A program made the translations under genes and the position numbers. Below the pieces are notes generated by a model. The model had not been told where the DNA came from. It did not search any database and was given only the letters and a program-made list of their open reading frames with translations. 64,000 nt of DNA from Apostichopus japonicus (Eukaryota > Echinodermata > Holothuroidea > Aspidochirotida > Stichopodidae), in the NCBI RefSeq assembly GCF_037975245.1, contig NC_092569.1:34444668-34508667 (forward strand), read 5' to 3'. Numbering within the stretch: the first letter of the stretch is position 1; the number at the start of each line of letters is the position of its first letter. Shown here one piece after another: positions 13,418-25,500 of the stretch.

Positions 13418-14013
13418 GTAAGATTTACCGTTGTTGTCTTCACATTAATTGATTAATTTTATAGGTTTTTGACTGGCTTTACGAAGCCATGTGTTAATCT
13501 AGGTTAACGTCAACCACTCCGGGATGTTTTATTCAAATGACGTCTACGATTTGTGATTGGTTTCCCATTCCTTGGTTCCTTACAAACAGCGCATGTATAT
13601 GCTCGGAGAATTGATGTCATATGTAAGAGTCAAAATAATAATAATAACCTTATAAACAAAATTCTCATTTTTTCCCTTTATTTTTTTTAAGAGTATATGT
13701 GTAGGTTGGGAGAATATCTTTATAGCGTGTGGAGAAATGACAACTTTAATTTTTTACAAATATTAATGATGGTTTCTGGCAATACCACAGTCTGTGACGT
13801 CAGCACGGCAATTGAGCTAAACATGTGCCTTGACTTGTCAAAGATTGAATAAATCATAGAGAAAGGATACAAATGAAAGAATTCCAAATTTGTAAACGTT
13901 CAGTGCAAACTAAGAAATGTTGTAGAAAGATCAACTTTTCAAAATATCATCTGCAATAATGAAGTCAGAATCTACAAACTACATTTCATATGCAAAAATA
14001 TTGATCTGCCACT

Positions 14014-14028
14014 GGAAACCTTTAAGGT
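14014..14028. repeat. Target-site duplication, left copy
   Basis: The 15-mer GGAAACCTTTAAGGT is repeated without mismatch at 14216-14230, flanking the U2-headed retroposon. Confidence 0.85.
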
Positions 14029-14215
14029 ACTTTTTAAGAAAAAGTCACCCAGGAAAGAACCTGGGCACGAAAACCAAACTACCAAACGACTGATCCGCTC
14101 TCAGCCCCAGTCCCCTTGCATCGGGACTGTGACTGTGTGATCATCGTCAGGTGTGCATCACCATTCCCGAAGGGAACAGATACTACACATGATCTTAGCC
14201 AAAGGGCCGAGAAGC
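14029..14215 (-). mobile_element. SINE-like retroposon with U2 snRNA head
   Basis: Read on the minus strand, the first 42 nt (14215 down to 14174) match U2 snRNA from about its fourth base at 40 of 42 positions. They cover stem I and the branch-point pairing sequence GTAGTA. The match then stops abruptly inside what would be stem IIa, and a ~145-nt unrelated body follows. The body ends in a perfect 6-bp hairpin (CCCAGG, loop, CCTGGG; plus-strand 14048-14065) and a short CTTTTTCTTAAAAAG tail. The insert is bounded by a perfect 15-bp target-site duplication, so it was inserted as a unit by target-primed reverse transcription. A related body-only copy lies at 60452-60541. SINEs with snRNA heads are known from some animals. 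That this one is a SINE family here is inferred from the two copies. Confidence 0.8.
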
Positions 14216-14230
14216 GGAAACCTTTAAGGT
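14216..14230. repeat. Target-site duplication, right copy
   Basis: Identical 15-mer to 14014-14028. The boundary next to the U2 head is ambiguous by one or two bases, because U2 itself would supply a C there. Confidence 0.85.
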
Positions 14231-14784
14231 GTTACAATCGGCATATCACCGAAAGGGTCATCTCTCCAACCTTTGGAAGGCTTCTTTCATTGTCACACTG
14301 TCGAACACAACTTAGAATATCATTGTAAAGGTGCGAAACTATTTCGACTTACATTCTTGTAAGGAACTTAAACACATCCTTAACGTGTATCACATACAAC
14401 GTTTGTTAGTCCGTCATATGTTTATATATGTTGTCTTTTATTTCGATTGAACTTTATGAAACATTACTGCAAATGTATGTCCCCCTTTTCTTTGAAGACA
14501 GAAAGTATAGACAAAAAAAAAAATGCGCAGTTGCATGTAACCCATGCAGAGACACTACGTTGCTACTTACGTCATAGCCACATTCAGTGACGTCATTTGT
14601 TTGTTTTGTTTCCTTATCTTTTATACTATTATATTTGAGAAGCCTGTTTTCAATTAATTCCTTCATGTTTGGTCACACAATTCAAACTGAAATATAAGAA
14701 ACGGTTCATTTTGCTGTTAACTGGTGGAGGAGCATTGTTTCAATTTCTCTTTAATTAGGATAATACTGAGCATGTCAGGTGGGT

Positions 14785-15110
14785 GCAACGAGAGACAGAG
14801 AGGGGTGGCTGGTGAAGTGAGCGGGGAGGAGGACTGGGATTGAGAGGGGGCAGGACTGTAGACATAGAGTGGGGGCTGGTGGAGTGAGAGGGAGGGGGAG
14901 GACTTAGATTGAGATGGGAGAAGGACGCTGTTTGATAAGGGAAGTAGGACGGGAAACAGAGAGAGGGGTGGATGGTAGAGTGAGGGGGAGGAGGACGGGA
15001 GACAGAGAGGGCCCGATGGGGTGAGAGGAGAGAAGGACGGGGAGGGAGAGAGGAGGAGGACGGAAGACAGAGAGAGGGGGCTGGTAGGAGGACGGGGAGG
15101 GAGAGGTGAA
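14785..15110 (+). repeat. Purine-strand GGA-rich minisatellite
   Basis: About 325 bases are almost entirely A and G, built from loosely repeated modules such as GGGGAGGAGGACGGGAGACAG and GGTGGAGTGAG about 50-60 bp apart. The minus-strand 73-codon frame across it is an SPPSP-type translation of the repeat, not a gene. Such tracts can form triplex (H-DNA) structures. Confidence 0.75.
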
Positions 15111-15129
15111 AGATAATAACCTCATGAAG

Positions 15130-15780
15130 AGTAAGATGAGGATAAAGACAATGAAATGAATTCTTCTATTAGGCTAATCCCTTCTTTGATGACAAGAACA
15201 ATTGCAGATTTAGTCTGATCTTTTGTTCCTTACTAAGCAGTTATAAATGTTTTTTTTTTCTTCTACAATTTCCTGCAGAGCCCACCAAATCCAGCCTGAG
15301 CGAGTTTTCAGGTATAAATTAAAACAAGATTATAATTTATGCATTTAAGACAACCTCCTACTGGGCTAATTAATTCACCAGCTCTAATTAGGGATTCATA
15401 TGTGTTTAATGATTACATTTAATTAAAAAAACATCCATCATAATCCAGGTAATTTCTTTCACATAACTACAATGAAAATGCCAGAAATAAATCGATCTGA
15501 TTTCTATTTTTCTTTAAATCTGAGTTTTGTTTTGTTGCAGTATTTGAAACGAAGACTTTACTACTCTAGATTATCGACTGACTCATTATTTTATAATATT
15601 GAAAGGTTTCAACTGAAAATCGATGCAAAAGTTGCTTGTGTAAGTACTGAACAGTAGAAGCACAATAACATCTGCATAAAGTATATCTAAGATTCTTTTT
15701 AAACAGTTTACAAAAATGTAATTTGCTGTTACATACTACTTAGACCGACTGAGAATTCATCTGCCAGAAAAAAATTATCC

Positions 15781-15812
<32 letters not shown>

Positions 15813-16380
15813 CCATTATAAAAACATATAGCATACTAACATTTAATACAATTATCCTACCTTACTGTAAAGTTCTGCCTGCGTCAACAACTATCCTATC
15901 CATCTGTCAATACTCCATATACGTCCAACAAGGGGACAGAGCGTTACAACACAGAGAACTCACATCTTTCTCACAGTAATCCTCTTTTCGTTAAACTCAA
16001 CACCCTCAATATTTATGACATCATTAGTCATCAAACTGCAACATTTATGTTCCAATTTCTGTAATGGGGCTCTATCTAAATGTTTCGACCTCTTTTTTTC
16101 CCTTCCCAGTCGTTATTCTGTACACAACCACAGCACTAGATTCAACAACTCTATCATCGTGCCTGCATGTAAAATTGTTCGAATTCCACTCAGCATTGTA
16201 TCATTTTTCAAAGGCCCTAAGATCTTCAAGTCTCAAAGGGACCGTCTTTAAGTCTGTACATACCATTGCTAACTTTAAAAATTGTTACACAAAGCTCTAT
16301 TGTTATTTGAAATATTCCTAACGTTTCTTGTCTTATCTTCCGTCGTATTATTCTAGTTCACTGTAGCCTAGTTTCGTGAA
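15130..16380. other. AT-rich non-coding stretch
   Basis: No supported gene. A TA microsatellite lies at 15786-15812. Short open frames near 15472 and 16015-16321 show no motif. Confidence 0.5.
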
Positions 16381-16383
16381 GTG

Positions 16384-16471
16384 TATGGTGGAGTGGGCGG
16401 GGTGGACAGGGTGGGTGGGATGGCCGGGTTGGGCGTGGTGGGCGTGGTGGGCGGGGTGGGCGGGGTGGGGT
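16384..16471 (+). repeat. G-rich 10-bp minisatellite
   Basis: Tandem GGGCGTGGTG / GGGCGGGGTG / GGGTGGGATG units contain more than ten GGG runs. Translated, it gives a WAGW/WPGW pseudo-protein with no meaning. It is a strong G-quadruplex candidate on the plus strand. Confidence 0.8.
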
Positions 16472-16479
16472 CTCCTTTA

Positions 16480-19400
16480 CATTCTTAGGATGTCAGTTTT
16501 TTCTCCTTCCTTTTTATGTTCTTTGCCTGTTTTCCTTGCTCTCTTCCGGGGACTTCTAATCCACCAGTTTTCTTGTTTAAATTCCCTCAGTAGTTTCCTC
16601 ATTCCTTCAATTATCTTACCACTGTATGTTTTACTCTTTGTGGTGTTAATACCTATCTCATATTATTTCTGATCAGTATTGGTGTTCTTGCGATTATGTT
16701 TAATCTTATCTCTTCGTACCGTTTCATTGTTACGATTGATTTATTTGAAATAAAATTAAATAAATTGACAATGAAAATTGTAAACAATAACACGCTTTAT
16801 CAATTTTCATATTCATAATAATAGGTTAATGGGCTCCATTACGATACCAATAAATGAATGCGATCACCTAACTTAACTTGGCATTTTCTTTGAACTTCTT
16901 CTTTGAAAATATGCCAAGGTTTCTTATTGTCTACCGTATGAAGATGCTAATTACAAGCCACGTTTAGTTCTTTTGTCTTATTAATGTATCCTTATTAGTT
17001 TTTCTTTGTCTTATTATTGTATCCTTATCAGACCAGATAGAATCTAAATGTGGTCTGCAATATTAGTATATTTTACAGTTTTGTGTCCAAAGGGTCTGTA
17101 TGAACAAATACAGAAGTGTAAATATAATGTGAGCTGTGTAACCTTTAGTAAAGGAATGATATTGACATCGTGTCAAAGGTCATTTCGTAACCGTTTGGTT
17201 AGCTAGTAACTGACGCTGTAATGCTATGTGTTATACTGTACAACCTTTACACCAGCAAAGAACCATTGCGCACTAAGTGTTCACCCTACTAGAGGGTCAT
17301 TTTGGGCATGCCTAGACCATCCAATGTACATGGCTTGATTAGTTTGTACTGTGACTAAGAGAAAACCGTTAATCAGTATAGCTGAAGTGTGTTATTAACC
17401 CCGTAACACATGTTATATCTGTCAACAGATGCTACTGTGGAAAAAATTACTAACAGACGAATTCACTACTCGAAGTCTCTTTCAACTAATGACTGATTAG
17501 GAGTCTAAACATCTGTGCATATGTTTGACTAGTAAGTATACCTTGTAAAGATGGTTCAAATTGCAGATTTTAAGAGTTTTGCCGTAAAATGTCATCCACT
17601 TTCTGTTCAAATGTGGACGAAATTATGTTGACGATTCCTTTAGAGTCTATTCTGGTTATTCCAGTCAATCATTATACATAGGATTGCTTTTTTTAGTATT
17701 TTAGTATTTTTCTGCGTTTGTAAGTCCTTCTGAGTAGCAACTGATCATAAATTTCACGCATGTTATGGAGCAATAACACACATTAGTGTTAACTGATTAA
17801 CGGGTACTCACCTTTACCAGTTTTAACTGATAAAGCCATGAGAAGCGGGTGTCCAGACTAATGAACTTGTAGCATCTTTATATGGTTTGATCTACACTAA
17901 CAGCAGCTTTAATCATCTCACACGTTCCCACTCCGCCCACAACGTCCCAAAATGCCTCATAATGCCCCTGACCCTTACCTGAACTTAAATTATTTCGCGT
18001 TATTCCGAGTGGCTGGGGAGGTGTGGGGTGTATTGTTTAGCTACCAGTGATACATCTTTCAATTGAACACGTCCGTTGTGACTTCACTTGAAACGCGTCT
18101 CCATTAAACAAATCTACCTATTCGATTCGTTTTTATTTTAATGACTTTTTCAGCCTAAACAAACGGCCATCGACGCGGAAACAAGAACATAAAATCACCT
18201 GCACCGAATATCTCGACGTAAATTTCACAATAGACGTTTATTGAATTCTAGTCAGAAAAAAAAAAAAAAAATCAGCGAGACGCGCAGCGCGGCAGCACGC
18301 ATATTTAGAAGTGCTGCTTATAACAGCGAGTAAATTACCCCTCATGTTCCGCTTGATGATGACGTCATAATATCGTAAGAGCGATAAACAAAAGAAAAGG
18401 AAAAAAAAAAAAAGGAGAGAAGGAAGGAGAAAAGACCAAATTTGAGACAAGAATTTAGCGACCCACCTGCCAGCTATTACTCTCAAACGACAAGAACGAC
18501 ATCTCACACTGCTTCAATTCAGACAGCTTCGTATCAAATTCCAAACTTGTTGAAAACCGTTCAAAAAAGGTGTTTTCGGTAGAAAAAAAGGAAACACAAA
18601 TCCGATGGCACCCTCTTACAGGAAGCGCCGAGGTTGATGCGTCTATGGAAAGTATAGCTGTTTTGGTAATGAAAAGAAACAGAAATGGTGTTTTGTTTTA
18701 ATTGTATAACACAATAAAATAGGCCTATAAGGTTAAAATTATACGGTGAAAATGTTAAATTCCATGGGGGTCAAAATAAGATACGAATTTTAAAAATAAA
18801 TTTGGTGAATCTTTGACTAAAGAAAAAGACGGGATCTTAACATAACGGTAGAATTATGTAGGTGGTGGTGGGAGGGGGGGGGGGGAATAGGGGCAAATAC
18901 ATTGTTTATATGATCGTACGTATATTTCGAAACAACCAACTTGTTCGTTTGCTCATAGAGCGTACGAGAATCTCCCGATTGATTACAAATCATGTGACAC
19001 ATTAACTGGATGGAGAAGATATCAGACTCCATTTCCTCACCCGTCCCCATCTTCTTCATAGGAATGCGAGTTATTCCTTCATCTTTCTCATCCGAAAGGC
19101 GAGAAGCCGACGTACTAACGAAACGCCAAAATAGTCTGTTTTATTCCCATGTTTCTTTCTTCTTTATAGAGCATTTGTTAATTACTTAACTTTAACACTT
19201 TTGATATGCTTGTGCGTATTAATGTTTAATGTTGGTAACTTTCGAAGCCGCTCCTTTGGTGAAATTTGCTTTTCAAAGTGTGGTGTCAAGGTCTCTCTTA
19301 AATAGAGGGCGCAATGTTCAATGCATATTGTTGATGAGTCATTTCAATGAGGTTCTTTTACAGCTGTGAATCGCGACGAAAGATGACTGACTTTAGAACA

Positions 19401-19520
19401 AACCAACTGAAATAAATATGCTTGAGTCAACTGCAATAGTCAAATACAGAAATATACTGATATCAAAAAAAAAATATATCAAGCTGATTGGATAATGAAA
19501 GTTGTGCGACCGTCACACAG
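16480..19520. other. Non-coding stretch
   Basis: No supported gene. A ~28-nt segment (TTTGTCTTATTATTGTATCC) is tandemly duplicated at about 16972-17032. An A15-class tract lies near 18256, a CRE palindrome at 18360-18367 and a G12 tract at 18874-18885. Confidence 0.5.
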
Positions 19521-19525
19521 TTAGG

Positions 19526-19556
19526 CGGACAGACAGACAGACAGACAGACAGACAG
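19526..19556 (+). repeat. GACA tetranucleotide microsatellite
   Basis: About seven uninterrupted GACA units. Confidence 0.95.
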
Positions 19557-19660
19557 TGTGACTGGTGTATTATGACAAAAACAAACTGGTAAAGACCTAG
19601 CAATTTTCATGGAGACTTTGGCTAAGTTTGAATCTTTTGTGCGATTGGTTTTTTGAGTTA

Positions 19661-19694
<34 letters not shown>
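19661..19694. repeat. TA microsatellite
   Basis: Uninterrupted TA dinucleotides followed by degenerate TA-rich sequence to about 19745. Confidence 0.95.
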
Positions 19695-19699
<5 letters not shown>

Positions 19700-19749
19700 A
19701 TGATATATACTATAGTATATATGATATATATCATTTATATTTATATTTG

Positions 19750-22470
19750 TATTGTCCTTTCATAAGTCGGTATATATTGATTTTAAATTAGTTCGTGTGA
19801 TAAATTTTTTAGATCAAAATTTCAAATTTTATTTGTTATTTATTTCATTTTGTTATGACTGATTCAAGATGACAATCGTAAGTTAACGATCCATTTATCT
19901 GTTTACCACTGGGAAGCACGTTTGCCTAATAAACCTATGTACCTGTTTGCTCAGTTATTATCATCAACAACGATGGCTTTCGTTTGATCTCAGATATTAT
20001 ATTATTTATGAGGAGATAAGTTTATAGAATCAGTAAAGGCATTTCTTTATTTAGTTGTTGCCGACACCAGACATGAATTCAAAGAAGCATTGTCCTTGTA
20101 TCGGCGACGTCACTGCAAATTGCCTTTGATGTCAATTAATATTAATATATTTCTATATCTTTGGAATTATTGCCCAATTCTATAGTTTTCAAGTGATAGT
20201 TTGTCTCAGCATTTATACAGAATTAATCACTTATTCGATAGAATACTAAAAATGTCCACGAGTCGATATCTCACCAGAAAGAATAGAACAGAAAACACAC
20301 AAAAATAGAACAAAAACAAAGAACAACAGATAAAACTTGATGTGCTGGTCGCAAATGACGTCACATATTATTACGTAATGAAGTGGTGAAAAAAAGACAT
20401 AAATTCAAAAGTTTTACATTGTAGGAACTTAGCAAGTTATGAAGGCTACAACTTAGTGCTGCAATTGGTTTTAAATTACACCATCAATTTAAAAATATTT
20501 TTTTTAGCCTTTTGCCATCGTTCCCCTTTAAGTTGTCTCGTTTATTACAAACTAAGTATAAAAGCTTAAAAAGTAGAAAAGAAATATAAACACAAAAGCC
20601 CAAAAAAAATAAAGAAAGATGAACATGAAAACATTTGGCCACTTGACTCACAAATATCTATAACTCAAATAATTTTGCCCTTGGTATCGATCAAATTTTG
20701 TGTCCTAAAAATTCGATATTTTGATAAATTTCACTTTTGCAGCATCTCAGCTAAGTAATCAACTATAAATTCCGAATAAAATTAATCAGAATTAAAATTA
20801 TGAAGCAATCATTTTTTTTTGTTTATTAAATGCAAAAAAAACATTTTTATCAAACATAATTTTGAGATGATTGTCCCCAAGTTTTAGCGTTTTTAGTTAT
20901 ATTTTCGTTTTTTTGGTTTTCAAAATGCAGCTTCCGTTTAGTAAATTTACGGAAAATGAAAAAATGGAATGCTTAATCCAACAACTTATTTTTGCCTTAA
21001 GCAATGCTTTGTGTCAATGACTTCTTTAATTTTCTTGTAAAGTGTCATTTTTGATCAATTTTTATCACTTTTTTTTAGCAGATGTTTTGCAAAGTAATAG
21101 GTAATGCGATGTTGAATTTGCACGTTGGGTTGAAAGACCTGTACAAGTATGTCCGCATTGTATTTTGTTAAGCGCAGTTTTTACAGTTTAACCAAAGCAA
21201 GGGAGGATAATATCCATGATTAAAGGTTTATATGAATTCTGATAAATTCTCTATGGTAGCTAGTAGAGACACGTGACAGTTGAATTATTAAGTTTCTGCT
21301 ACCACACAAAGAAAACAACAACGAACAGAGGCAAAGATAAGAAAAGTACAAAAAAGGGATAAAAAAGTTAATCCAGTTTTCCTGAAACAAGTAATTGTTA
21401 AAGGACAATGACCTTCAAATTTAAGCAAAAAAAAATTGATTTTTATTTTTTAAATAATAAAGAAATAAATTAACAACAGTGAGAATCTAACAGCTGCTAG
21501 AGAGCAACGTAATTAGTAGATAAACGGTAATTAACCTATTCATTAACCTATTCATTCATTACAGAAATTTCACAGAAATGATAATTCCACTAAAACTACA
21601 ATATAATTTAACGAGATTTTAACCCATCATGCATGGTGACTTCAGGTACACACGAAAGCTCACTAGCCTTAATTTATCGCAGTTCCCTTTATTTAATTCA
21701 GATAGTGGAGGGGTTGAAAGGGGATGGTTAGATAGAGGGGTAGGTGGGGGGGGGGCAGGTATTGATTTACAAGCCAGTAGGTAATAGCTCGGTTGCCGCA
21801 TTTCTATTCTGTCCAACCTAGAAAGGATGCAGCCGGAGAACTGATAAAAATGAGAATATGTTCCTTTCGACGTCGACAAATAGAACCAAATGTCATATGG
21901 AACTATATATATTTACAAAACCAAAACACTTTTGAAAGGCTTTGATGCAATGCGTTTTGGGTCTATCCGCTGTTTCTGCTCAAAATATAAGCAAAGTTAG
22001 GTTTTATACCATCAATTTCAAATATATTTGGTTTAATGTGTTTTATTGCGAAATATTAAATATTTCATGAACTGCATTGTGCTTAATAAAAGCTAGTCTT
22101 AATTACCATGTCATTTCTGTCAAAACTTTGAGGTAACTGATTAGCAAGAAAAGTACGTAAGGAAGTCTTTTAAGAGGTCACAGCGTTGCCAAGGTAACGT
22201 TATCTTTCATTATAGGTCAGTAATCACGTTTTCATAACGGTCTATTACGTATTTATCTTACTTCCGATGTTATGCTGAAAGGAGCACTGAGATAACAAAC
22301 ACTTTGTTTTGTCAAGAAACGAAAAAGTACAAACATGACATCAACATCAAACACCCCTCCCCCTCCCCTCCCCTCTCCACACCCCCTCCCCAGCTCCCAC
22401 TCCGAAAATAATAAGAACAAATCGCATTCCTTCCTTTTGACGAGAGGCAGGAGAAGGACTAAAAAGTCGT
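19750..22470. other. AT-rich non-coding stretch
   Basis: No supported gene. A CRE palindrome is at 20356-20363 and a G10 tract at 21746-21755. A pyrimidine-only block lies at about 22350-22405. Confidence 0.5.
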
Positions 22471-22477
22471 GACATCA

Positions 22478-22540
22478 TGACGTCACCAAACTCCTAATCT
22501 CTTCCCCAGTCACGTGTTTCAACATGAAGTCACGTGATCA
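22478..22540. promoter_or_regulatory. CRE plus paired E-box cluster
   Basis: Within 60 bases there is a CRE palindrome TGACGTCA at 22478-22485 and two CACGTG E-boxes at 22511-22516 and 22531-22536. Each E-box is preceded by AGT and the two start exactly 20 bases apart, close to two helical turns. The second reads GTCACGTGAT, close to the consensus used by MiT/TFE and USF bHLH-zip factors. Function is inferred from motifs only. Confidence 0.35.
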
Positions 22541-22559
22541 TGACGAATTTAGCCGAGGA

Positions 22560-25500
22560 GATCAAATTCTACCGATGATTTAATTAAAGGTTGCCTAACG
22601 AAGCACAAGCGACATATTTTCGAATCAAAACAGAGATTATTTCAAGCCGTAAAAATCATAAGTCCGTTTGGCATGGTTTGGGTGAAGAACCCCATGCTAA
22701 GTGTAATAACTGTGCATGTGGCGAATTTGTATGTTATTCATCATGTGTGCGTAAAACAATTAATGAACATCTAATGACTTGCATAATAACTACCGATTAT
22801 AATTACAATGAATAAACAGACAAATTCGAGTTTTGGTGACCAACTACCATATTTCAAAATTATTTACATTCGCAAATTTCAATTTTTGACAATTTTGCTA
22901 CAAATTATTTTCTTTCCTCTTCATTTTGCAATATTTTGTTTTTGTAGTTACGTAATAATATTTACAGTTCAAAGGTCATCTTCCTGCATGTGTTTGTTTT
23001 TGTTTTTTGTTTTTGATTCACGCGTGAATCAGAAGCAAATTTTAATTTTTGCATATTCAACTTTCTTTTCAATTACTCTGACGTAGTAACCATGTCAACA
23101 GATAAAACATGTAAACCTGTTAACAATTAAGGTAACATTGCAAAAAATTGTAAATTTATGAATACATGTCCAATAAATGAGAATAAAAGTTTGGAACGTT
23201 TTCCTTTTTCTTTTAGTTTCCTCTGATTGTTTTATTGTCCAATGATATATCGACAACCATTTTATTTACACAACCACAATTAAAAACGATCTTACGGTTG
23301 TAGAATACCAGGGTGTTCTTTAAGTGTTGGTTTACCATGTCACAGTTAGAAGAAAACGTTTCCAAATATTATCTCCCTTCTAAGTGCATCTGTTGACTTT
23401 ATTAAATGTATAAAAATATATCGCTTGAAAAAAAATACTACATGAAATATTTTTTGCAAACTGATCAACTAAAATTTATTAAATTCTATGGAATTTATCT
23501 TTCCTTTCGACGTCATTCTATAATATAAGAATAGTGACAAGAAATCATGTAACCGTGCAAACCAATATCCTGAGTATACCCTCTATACCTCTCCCCCAAA
23601 GCTTGGATCCTCTTGGATTTTCTTGCAAGCATTTCTAAACTACGTTTATTTATTCCTGCAAATTTAATGCATCAACAGTTAATACGGTATCAACAATATT
23701 ACTATATCAAACAATCCTAGCAAAGTTTTCCAATAACAATATATTAATTTATTATTCATTATTTCATATACAAAATGAGAGACAAGAGAAAAAGACAATT
23801 TTACACAAAGTTAAACGAACTGAAGATGTGATTTTAATAAAAATTTAAGAACATCAAAGTTTTCAATTTGTTGTCGTTTTATCATTTCAAAATGACTTCC
23901 ACAACATCATATTATACTAAACACAAATGTAATTCACCCTTCATATTTTTAGGAAATGAATCTGTTTTCACTAGAAGCAAATTCAATGGCATACTATACA
24001 TGAATAGACTTGTTCTATTTTGTCACAATAAATGTACTAATTATATTTATTATTATTTATTATGTAGTCTCTACGCCATATAAATATTTGTTTATGTATA
24101 TTCTATTCTTTCACAGTTTCTTGATATTACCGACAATCAAGAGTCGATTTTATGTCCGTCCCCCCTCTCCCTTCCCTTTTATTTTCTCTTTGGGTTAAAG
24201 CTTCTTTGCGTTTTTTTTAAGTGTCTCATTTTATACAATTGAATCTATGAAAGGGATTTGTTAATCTGTAATTAGGCCGTATCAGTTGGTTTCATTTGTA
24301 AGAACCACCCTTCCCTCCCCCTCCCATCACCCACCCCTTCACCCATCAACCCACAAAATAAAGAGAAAAATAATTCATATAAATCATTTAAAAACCCACA
24401 TCATATCACAGCACTGTCGCCTTTACTAAACACTGTAAGAGCTATAGGTAATGTTCATGCAAACGATATGCGTGTATATGTTGTACTATACAGGCTTTAC
24501 TAATCCCAGGCTGATAATAAGCTTACTAGTAATTTCTTCCACAGATTTTTAAATGATTTGTTATACAAATTCTTGCCTTCTTCTTCATCTTCTTCTTCAT
24601 CTTCTCCTCCGACGATTTCGCACAATTTCACTCATTGATGCGTGTTATTTAAGTCTATTCTTCGTGTCACTTAGCGCATCTTTGGGGATTTTATCGACAG
24701 GGATATTACAGAAACACCTGTTTGAATAACACACTGAATTAGACGCTAACTTCTGCATGCTGATCGCTTGGCTTTGCATAATAATCTAATGAATTGGTTA
24801 ACTAAATCAAAACGTTTCTTTATAACGCGTTAAAAGTCAGCTTTCGTAGTTTTTTATGATTCTTTTTTTCCCGACCTTTTTTTCGTTGACAAAGACTGCC
24901 TTTACAAAAGGTGGACTAATATATTAGAGAAAATATTAGAAAATAAATGTGATTTCGTTGCAAAGTAAAAAAAAGTTTACAATTTAAGTTGATCTAAAAT
25001 GTAATTCTTTAAGACGAAAACTAGAGAGAAGAAATATTACCAAAATTAAAAAAAAAACATAATAAAATGCTGTTATAAAAGAAGAAATTTAGTTAATTAA
25101 TTCTATTACAAGAGAAAATAATCTCTAAATTTAAGAACATGAACTGTAAACTTTGAAACCAAATAATTCATAGACAGTTGTTGATAAAATTTTAACCAAC
25201 AAGGTCAAAAGAATAAGTGGAAGAAAATCAAATGACATATTTGTGGTTTAATTTGTTAACTTCAATCTTTCTAAATTTAAATGTGGCTGCGTGTGTGTGT
25301 TTATATGTGTGTTTAAATTATTAGATTTAGGTAGTTAAGTTTTGTGCATTCCTGGAATTTTTTATCACTCTGCAAAAAACAAAAAACAAAAAAATCATCT
25401 ACAGTCTTCAGTTACATTTCGTTAACATTCTACGATAATTCGATAATGTCATTAGTTTAACAATTAAGCTATAATTATTAAATTATAATAACTGCAGTAA

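Noticed and set aside
14029-14215. Functional U2 snRNA gene on the minus strand
   Set aside because: U2 identity stops after 42 nt, the Sm site and 3' stem-loops are missing, and a target-site duplication marks it as an insertion.
22591-22815. Cys-rich possible zinc-finger fragment
   Set aside because: One Cys cluster only, non-ATG start, no splice signals and no recognised spacing of ligands.
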